This document shows positions 33,853 through 37,991 of a stretch of DNA of 37,991 nt, piece by piece (position 1 is the stretch's first letter; every line of letters starts with the position of its first letter). The notes under the pieces are model-generated. The model did no database searches, was not told the DNA's origin, and worked only from the letters and a program-made list of their open reading frames with translations. Source of the DNA: an uncultured bacterium (GTDB lineage: Bacteria > JAAXHH01); the NCBI GenBank assembly GCA_913051705.1, contig CAJXCW010000016.1, positions 1-37,991 of the forward strand, in the 5' to 3' direction. The position numbers and the translations under genes were made by a program.

Positions 33853-34923
33853 GTGGCGAAGACGAAGAAGAAGGCGAAGAAAACGAGGGTTGGATTTATC
33901 GGGGCAGGGGGGATCAGCCGGACACATATGGGGTATCTGGCGGATATGGAGGATGTGGAACTGGTGGCGGTGGCCGATATCAGTGAAACGGCACTGGAGC
34001 AGTGTAGTGAGACGTATGGTTTTTCCAACTGTTTTACCGATTATAAAAAGATGTTGAAGATGAAAGAGATTGATGCGGTCACAGTCGGGACACCCAACGG
34101 GATGCATCATCAGCCGACGATCGACGCACTCAAGGCCGGCAAAGACGTGATGGTAGAAAAACCCATGGCCATGACAGCTGAAGAGGCCGCAGAAATGATC
34201 AAGGCGGCCAGGAAAGCGAAACAGATGCTTGTGATCGGTTTTCAGCATCGGTTTTCAGCAGAAGCCCAGATGCTCAAGCGGTCCATTGATCAGGGAGAAT
34301 TCGGGCATATCATCTATGCCCGTTGCTTGGCTTTACGTCGGCGGGGCATTCCCAACTGGGGAGTGTTTGGCCGTAAAGATTTGCAAGGGGGCGGGCCGCT
34401 GATCGATATCGGTGTCCATATGATCGAAGCCGCGCATTATCTCATGGGTTCGCCGCAGCCAGTCAGCGCCTTCGGCAGCGCGTATACCTATATGGGTAAC
34501 AAACCCAGTAAGACGGCCTGTTCCTGGCCTGATTGGGATCACAAAACCTATACGGTTGAAGATCTGGCGATCGGTATGATCCGGTTCGACAACGGCGCGA
34601 CGCTGTCTGTTGAAGCCTCGTTCGCCGCACATATCGGAAAAGAAGAATGGACTTTCTCCCTGATGGGTGAAAAAGGGGGCGGCCAGTTCCGTCCTCCCAT
34701 GATCTTCAAGGACGAAGCCGGTACTATGGTTAACCTGGAGCCTGGTTTCCTGCCTAAGACCGACGAGTTTCAGGTCAAGATGCGCCATTTCATCGAATGT
34801 GTCCAGACCCGCAAACCTTCCGAAGCACCGGGCGAGCACGGGCTGCTTGTGCAGCAGATGCTGAACGGGATTTATCGGTCTGCTGAGTTGGGACGTGAGG
34901 TGGCTTTAGAGCCGCTGGTGTGA
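33853..34923 (+). CDS. Gfo/Idh/MocA family oxidoreductase
   Basis: This 356-residue NAD(P)-dependent dehydrogenase of sugars or cyclitols starts with a lysine-rich tail (AKTKKKAKKTR), then the Rossmann motif GFIGAGGISRTH (14-25) and VTVGTPNGMHHQP. VEKPMAMT (101-108) holds the conserved EKP lysine, and GGGPLIDIGVHMIEAAHYLM (179-198) carries the D-x-G-x-H motif. The beta-sheet C-terminal domain completes the fold. The start is GTG at 33853 with AAAGGA upstream. In marine lineages such genes accompany carbohydrate catabolism. The C45 gene lies 83 bp upstream. Confidence 0.93.
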   Translation: MAKTKKKAKKTRVGFIGAGGISRTHMGYLADMEDVELVAVADISETALEQCSETYGFSNCFTDYKKMLKMKEIDAVTVGTPNGMHHQPTIDALKAGKDVMVEKPMAMTAEEAAEMIKAARKAKQMLVIGFQHRFSAEAQMLKRSIDQGEFGHIIYARCLALRRRGIPNWGVFGRKDLQGGGPLIDIGVHMIEAAHYLMGSPQPVSAFGSAYTYMGNKPSKTACSWPDWDHKTYTVEDLAIGMIRFDNGATLSVEASFAAHIGKEEWTFSLMGEKGGGQFRPPMIFKDEAGTMVNLEPGFLPKTDEFQVKMRHFIECVQTRKPSEAPGEHGLLVQQMLNGIYRSAELGREVALEPLV

Positions 34924-35087
34924 CCTAAGGGTCTGTCTAAAAACAACTTGCCCTGCATCGACGCATAGGGTGATGCTCGCGTCTTGGTGCGCAGGATGTG
35001 AAGCCGGGGCCGTGCGCAATACTCCTTCCAATATTTCATATCGCCAGCCGGAATGTGAGATCAAAGCGCAATGTACACTTTCTCATG
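34924..35087. other. Convergent spacer, possible IS end
   Basis: This 164-bp gap between convergent genes has no reading frame that I trust. It begins with GGGTCTGTCTAAAAACAAC, reminiscent of the terminal inverted repeats of some insertion sequences, but no partner end or transposase is present, so this is only a hint. Confidence 0.25.
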
Positions 35088-35993
35088 TCAGGGCTTGATT
35101 GATGAGGGCAGCGCCATCCGAATGGCCGCTGGTACCACACACACATCCAGCACGGCTTTGCCGGGCACCTCATCGCCATCCACCTGTAGCGGTACAGGGT
35201 TGTTCCGTTCTATTTGTACCCTGTGCGTTCGAAGCATTCGTACCCCCGGCATCCGGTCGATTGTGCCGGTCAGCAATCGCCGGCTGTGCCAGAGCAACTG
35301 CAGGAAGCCGGGGTCCTCAACGATACACAGATCCAGCCATCCGTCGTCGGGCCTTGCGGCCGGGGCGATTTGGATACCGTAACCGTACTGAGCGGTATTA
35401 GCCACGGTCAGGATGATAGGTCGTATCTGTAAGTCGCTTTCCTCTTCAAGGGTAATTCGGACAGGCTCCGGGGTGTAGTTCCGATAGGTATCCAGTGTTA
35501 AACAGGCGTAGGTCAGCAGGCCATGACGATTACCCTGCATCTCGTTGTACCGGCGGCTGACTTCCACCTCCAAACCTGTACCTGCCGTACAAAAAAATAT
35601 ATCGTCTCCGATTTTCCCCACATCTATCGGCCGGACGTCGGCCTGAAGCAAGGCGCTGCACGCCCGTTTCGGGTCGAGGGAGATGCCCTGCGACCGGCCG
35701 AAGCCGTTTCCCGATCCGCAGGGCAGCAATCCCAGTATCGTCTCCCTTTCCAGCAGACCTTTCCCCACTTCATTCAGCATGCCATCGCCGCCCACGGCCA
35801 CGACAAGCTCAATGCCGTCATCTGCTGCAAGCCGGGCTAATTCTGTGGCGTGTCCCCGGTGTTCGGTGCGGATGATGTCAAACACAATGCCCGTACCACC
35901 CAGAACCTGACGGATGGTTGTTTCCACGTCTCCACGCCGGTTTCCCGCTCTGGGATTGACGATAAATCGCATGTTTGAAAATTGGTCCGGCAT
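35088..35993 (-). CDS. Diacylglycerol kinase-family lipid kinase
   Basis: This 301-residue DAGK-catalytic-domain protein is of the YegS/DgkB/BmrU type. NPRAGNRRGD at about 13 and VVAVGGDGMLNEV (64-76) form the nucleotide-binding GGDG motif, PCGSGNGFGRS (about 91) is the second conserved loop, and the C-terminal beta-sandwich ends with LQVDGDEV. It should phosphorylate a lipid alcohol at the membrane with ATP. The usual GTGND(F/L)AR loop reads GSGNGFGRS, as in sphingosine-kinase-like relatives. There are no partner genes. The ATG at 35993 has a weak ribosome-binding site. An internal Met8 is the alternative start. Confidence 0.92.
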   Translation of the reverse strand: MPDQFSNMRFIVNPRAGNRRGDVETTIRQVLGGTGIVFDIIRTEHRGHATELARLAADDGIELVVAVGGDGMLNEVGKGLLERETILGLLPCGSGNGFGRSQGISLDPKRACSALLQADVRPIDVGKIGDDIFFCTAGTGLEVEVSRRYNEMQGNRHGLLTYACLTLDTYRNYTPEPVRITLEEESDLQIRPIILTVANTAQYGYGIQIAPAARPDDGWLDLCIVEDPGFLQLLWHSRRLLTGTIDRMPGVRMLRTHRVQIERNNPVPLQVDGDEVPGKAVLDVCVVPAAIRMALPSSIKP

Positions 35994-36125
35994 GCTTCTG
36001 TCCGTTTTGTGTCAATGTTTGCTAACAAGAGTTACCAGGATTAGAGGATGTTTATCGTGGACTTCTGTAAATAATAACATCATAAACAAGTGTTAACTGC
36101 CGATTTGAAAAAAATCACCGTTTTC

Positions 36126-36141
36126 TGGCATAAAGCTTGCA
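36126..36141 (+). promoter_or_regulatory. Sigma-54 (-24/-12) promoter
   Basis: TGGCATAAAGCTTGCA matches the sigma-54 consensus TGGCAC-N5-TTGCW with one mismatch. The invariant GG (36127-36128) and GC (36139-36140) are exactly 10 bp apart. It faces the small membrane-protein gene, giving a leader of about 55-60 nt. The upstream 130 bp is AT-rich with imperfect inverted words (GTTAAC, TGTTTATGATGTTATTA) that could hold activator sites. Confidence 0.75.
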
Positions 36142-36210
36142 TTAGAAACGAATAGGTACCGATAACTATTTAGTCACCCATCAAGGATAAATCAACAATA
36201 AAGGGACATC

Positions 36211-36567
36211 ATGAAACGCTCAATTTTAATACTGGCCATCATGTTTGGTTCAATTACAGACCATGTTTATGCAGAGGTACGAAAGGTTTTGTTGGTTATA
36301 GGGCTGGTAGGCGTTGGGGCTATCGTTGTTGATGCCAGTATGACGGCCTGGGATATCGGGATGCTTCAGGGAGGTCAACGGGCGTCCCGCCGTCACGGTA
36401 TTTTTGAAACGGCGTTTGCTTTGCCCCAGACCCTTATCTTTACGGGGTTGGCGAGATCGTCGTCTGACGACAATAAACCCCTACACCTTGCCGTGTGGGC
36501 GGCCGCATTAACTACACACGGTATATGGCCATTCTGTCCGCTGACGCCAAGGCAGATCTCAGCATGA
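36211..36567 (+). CDS. Small predicted membrane protein, sigma-54-controlled
   Basis: I do not recognise this 118-residue protein. It begins with a signal peptide or membrane anchor (SILILAIMFGSITDHVYA), followed by a strong hydrophobic segment (VLLVIGLVGVGAIVVDASM), then GMLQGGQRASRRHGIFETAF and a weaker hydrophobic stretch (LAVWAAALTTHGIW). AAAGGGA stands before the ATG, and a near-consensus sigma-54 promoter lies upstream. After HGIW a shift of one base would continue ILSADAKADLSMKK to a TAA at 36573-36575, so the C-terminus may be frameshifted. It is divergent from the eroded NtrC-type regulator, which may once have controlled it. Confidence 0.6.
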   Translation: MKRSILILAIMFGSITDHVYAEVRKVLLVIGLVGVGAIVVDASMTAWDIGMLQGGQRASRRHGIFETAFALPQTLIFTGLARSSSDDNKPLHLAVWAAALTTHGIWPFCPLTPRQISA

Positions 36568-36661
36568 AGAAATAAAAGAGGTTTGACATCCGGGTAGCAC
36601 CGACGGTCATTCCATCGTCATCTGGATCAATGGGGATGGGCTTCGGGCTTAACATACGTTT

Positions 36662-37039
36662 TCAGGATGGAAACAGGACACAGGGGGGTTGCCGACAGAT
36701 TCTATTATACCTCTTCACGCACACGGGGCCGGAAGGATTCCACATACCGCGTTCCACCACATTGCGGAGTTCCCGGACATTGCCGGGATAATCGTAGCTT
36801 AACAGCAGCGCTTGCACGTCTTCTGAGAATGGATTGAATTGAAGACCCCTGCGGGTCGCGTAAAGGGAGAGAAAATGCGTTGCCAGCGGGAGGATGTCTT
36901 CCTGCCGGTCCCGTAGCGGAGAGAGATGAATTGTATATAGGTTGAGTCGGTACATCAAATCGCTGCGGAACGTGCCGGCTTCAACCAGATCCTCCAGCAC
37001 TCTGTTGGTGGCGGCCACGACCCGGACCTCCACGGTCAT
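36662..37039 (-). pseudogene. NtrC-type regulator, C-terminal AAA+ half (out of frame)
   Basis: The frame starts TVEVRVVAATNR and continues EDLVEAGTFRSDLMYRLNLY, LSPLRDRQEDILPLATHFL and YDYPGNVRELRNVVERG, the post-Walker-B half of a sigma-54 interaction domain (sensor I, Arg finger region, sensor II). The preceding receiver frame stops at the junction. After NVVER the sequence no longer matches the family: the expected linker and FIS-type DNA-binding helix are absent. In a neighbouring frame YVESFRPRVREEV ends at TAA 36705-36707, possibly the original C-terminus brought closer by a second deletion. Confidence 0.85.
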
Positions 37040-37605
37040 CTCCTTCTCACCACCTCTTTGCCTGTACCCGTATCTCCGGTGATTAAAATGGTATCACAGG
37101 CCGCCTCCACCGCCTGCTGGATCTGGTCGGCGACCTGCTTTATGGCGGTGCCGGCGCCAATCAGGCTACGATTTCCCACGGAAGTCTGGATCCGGCCTAC
37201 CGTCTCGCGCAGGAGGCGTTTTTCCCTGCGAAGCCCCTGGAGTCTAACCGCTTTCTCCAGCACCGCATCCAACTCCAACAGTTTAATGGGCTTGGTCAGA
37301 AAATCCGCCGCGCCGAGGCGTAGCGCCTGAACGGCGGTATCCATATTGCCATGACCAGTGATGATGACCACAGACAGGTCCGGATGATCCGCCTGCACAC
37401 GGGAGAGGAGAGACAAACCGTCCATACCCGGCATACGGATGTCGGTCAGGACGAGATCCCACTCATTGTTCTGAATCATCGTGATCCCTTCCGCGCCGGT
37501 TTGAGCGTCGCCTACCCGATGTCCTGATTCACGGAGATAATCGCCGATGGTCTGATGGACGATGTCTTCATCATCTATGAGAAGAATATCGAGATGCTGA
37601 TCCAT
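37036..37605 (-). pseudogene. NtrC-type response regulator, receiver plus truncated AAA+ start
   Basis: The 189-codon frame holds a complete receiver domain: D11/D12 (LLIDDED), phosphoacceptor D55 (VLTDIRMPGMDG), T83 and K105 (FLTKPIK). A linker and the beginning of the AAA+ domain up to Walker A (GDTGTGKEVV) follow, then RRR and a stop. The about 130 residues with GAFTGA and Walker B are missing, and the next half (36662-37039) is in another frame. ATP hydrolysis and sigma-54 contact are impossible as encoded, although an isolated phosphorylatable receiver could still be made. GGAGT precedes the ATG, and the kinase relic ends 2 bp upstream. Confidence 0.88.
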
Positions 37606-37607
37606 CG

Positions 37608-37930
37608 TTAGGACTCCTTGTCAGATGGGTTTTGATCGGTCTGTTGAGGCCCAGGAGACTGATTGTGATGGCCGTCATGGCGCAACCATAGGCGGCCATA
37701 TCTCCCACCCGATGCCTGGAAGAGGTTTGCCTACTCAACAGATAGAGGGAAATGCCGAGGAGAGAAAGGATCAGCGCGTTTCCACCCGGCATAATTCCCG
37801 ATGAAATCCGGGTGATGGAAGTGAGGCCAATCCCTTCCACCACGGCAAATCAGCCACTGATCAAACCGGCAACAGCCGTGATTCGAGCTATGGTTATATA
37901 TGAATTGATAAGACCAGGTTTGGAAGACAT
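37608..37930 (-). pseudogene. Membrane sensor (histidine kinase) remnant with internal TGA and deletion
   Basis: From an ATG at 37930 the frame reads SSKPGLINSYITIARITAVA, GLISG, then TGA at 37850-37852 where Trp is likely, then FAVVEGIGLTSITRISSGIM, PGGNALILSLLGISLYLLSR and AAYGCAMTAITISLLGL. This is the multi-helix N-terminus seen in PAS-type membrane histidine kinases (compare M-x-PNTALCFLLxGLALWL). After that, another frame reads LQQTDQNPSDKES and ends at TAA 37608-37610, 2 bp before the regulator ATG, like the tail of a kinase gene. The whole PAS/HisKA/HATPase body is gone. Kinase identity is inferred from position and this pattern. Confidence 0.65.
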
Positions 37931-37933
37931 GGG

Positions 37934-37991
37934 GATTGAAATTGGTGATTGATGCCGCTCCGCTTCGCTCGCTGTCCTTATTGGTGATGGC
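37934..37991. repeat. GGTGATT repeat copy at the window edge
   Basis: GATTGAAATTGGTGATTGATG and TTATTGGTGATGG, separated by a GC-rich CGCTCCGCTTCGCTCGC stretch. It lies just upstream of the sensor remnant in the same relation to the gene as the copies before the IPNS-like and thioesterase genes. It continues past the window end. Confidence 0.7.

Overview
This is a 38 kb stretch of bacterial chromosome with roughly 50-55% GC. It has no rRNA, tRNA, CRISPR array or intact transposase that I can see. The best lineage clue is a GWxTD-domain secreted protein (31181-32509), a family typical of the FCB side of the bacterial tree. The rest of the gene mix fits an uncultured FCB-affiliated marine or host-associated lineage of the Latescibacterota/Poribacteria type: phytanoyl-CoA and IPNS-like dioxygenases, an enolase-superfamily dehydratase, Gfo/Idh/MocA, an M24 creatinase-like protein, secreted M14/M16/M55 peptidases and an N,N-dimethylformamidase-like protein. 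The lineage is an inference, not a demonstration.

Layout. 1-1.7 kb: 3'-truncated dimethylformamidase-like gene abutting AT-rich DNA. 1.7-4.3 kb: secreted M14 carboxypeptidase. 4.4-5.1 kb: DUF4143 ATPase pseudogene followed by two REP-like hairpins. 5.2-10.3 kb, all minus strand: aldo/keto reductase, GrpB, phytanoyl-CoA dioxygenase, IPNS-like dioxygenase, M24 creatinase-like protein and an SDR with its middle deleted. 10.6-18.0 kb, all plus: serA, pdxJ, an active/inactive M16 pair and an OTC-like carbamoyltransferase. 18.1-19.3 kb, minus: galactonate-dehydratase-like enzyme. 19.7-22.5 kb, plus: secreted M55 D-aminopeptidase, a broken DUF2059 gene and a divergent murA-like gene. 22.5-32.5 kb, all minus: toroid-type protein and BNR propeller (coupled by an ATGA overlap), decarboxylase fragment, PhzF, PaaI thioesterase, SplB-like radical SAM protein, methyltransferase, PriA and GWxTD protein. 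32.7-34.9 kb, plus: C45 acyltransferase/peptidase and Gfo/Idh/MocA oxidoreductase. 35.1-36.0 kb, minus: lipid kinase. 36.1-36.6 kb, plus: small membrane protein behind a near-perfect sigma-54 promoter. 36.7-37.9 kb, minus: eroded histidine kinase/NtrC-type regulator operon.

Three features stand out. First, gene decay is dense: at least seven loci are truncated, stopped or internally deleted, often keeping both ends of the gene. Second, intergenic spacers carry several families of short low-complexity words arranged as direct and inverted copies, like cyanobacterial short tandemly repeated repetitive sequences, plus REP-like hairpins and a repeated GC palindrome. Third, a sigma-54 promoter with exact GG-N10-GC spacing lies next to the remains of a sigma-54 activator.

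The intact genes cover serine and vitamin B6 synthesis, cell wall (murA-like, M55), replication restart (PriA), envelope proteolysis and oxidative or sugar-acid catabolism. No single new multi-gene system is clearly visible. The repeat architecture and the sigma-54 locus are the parts most worth following up.
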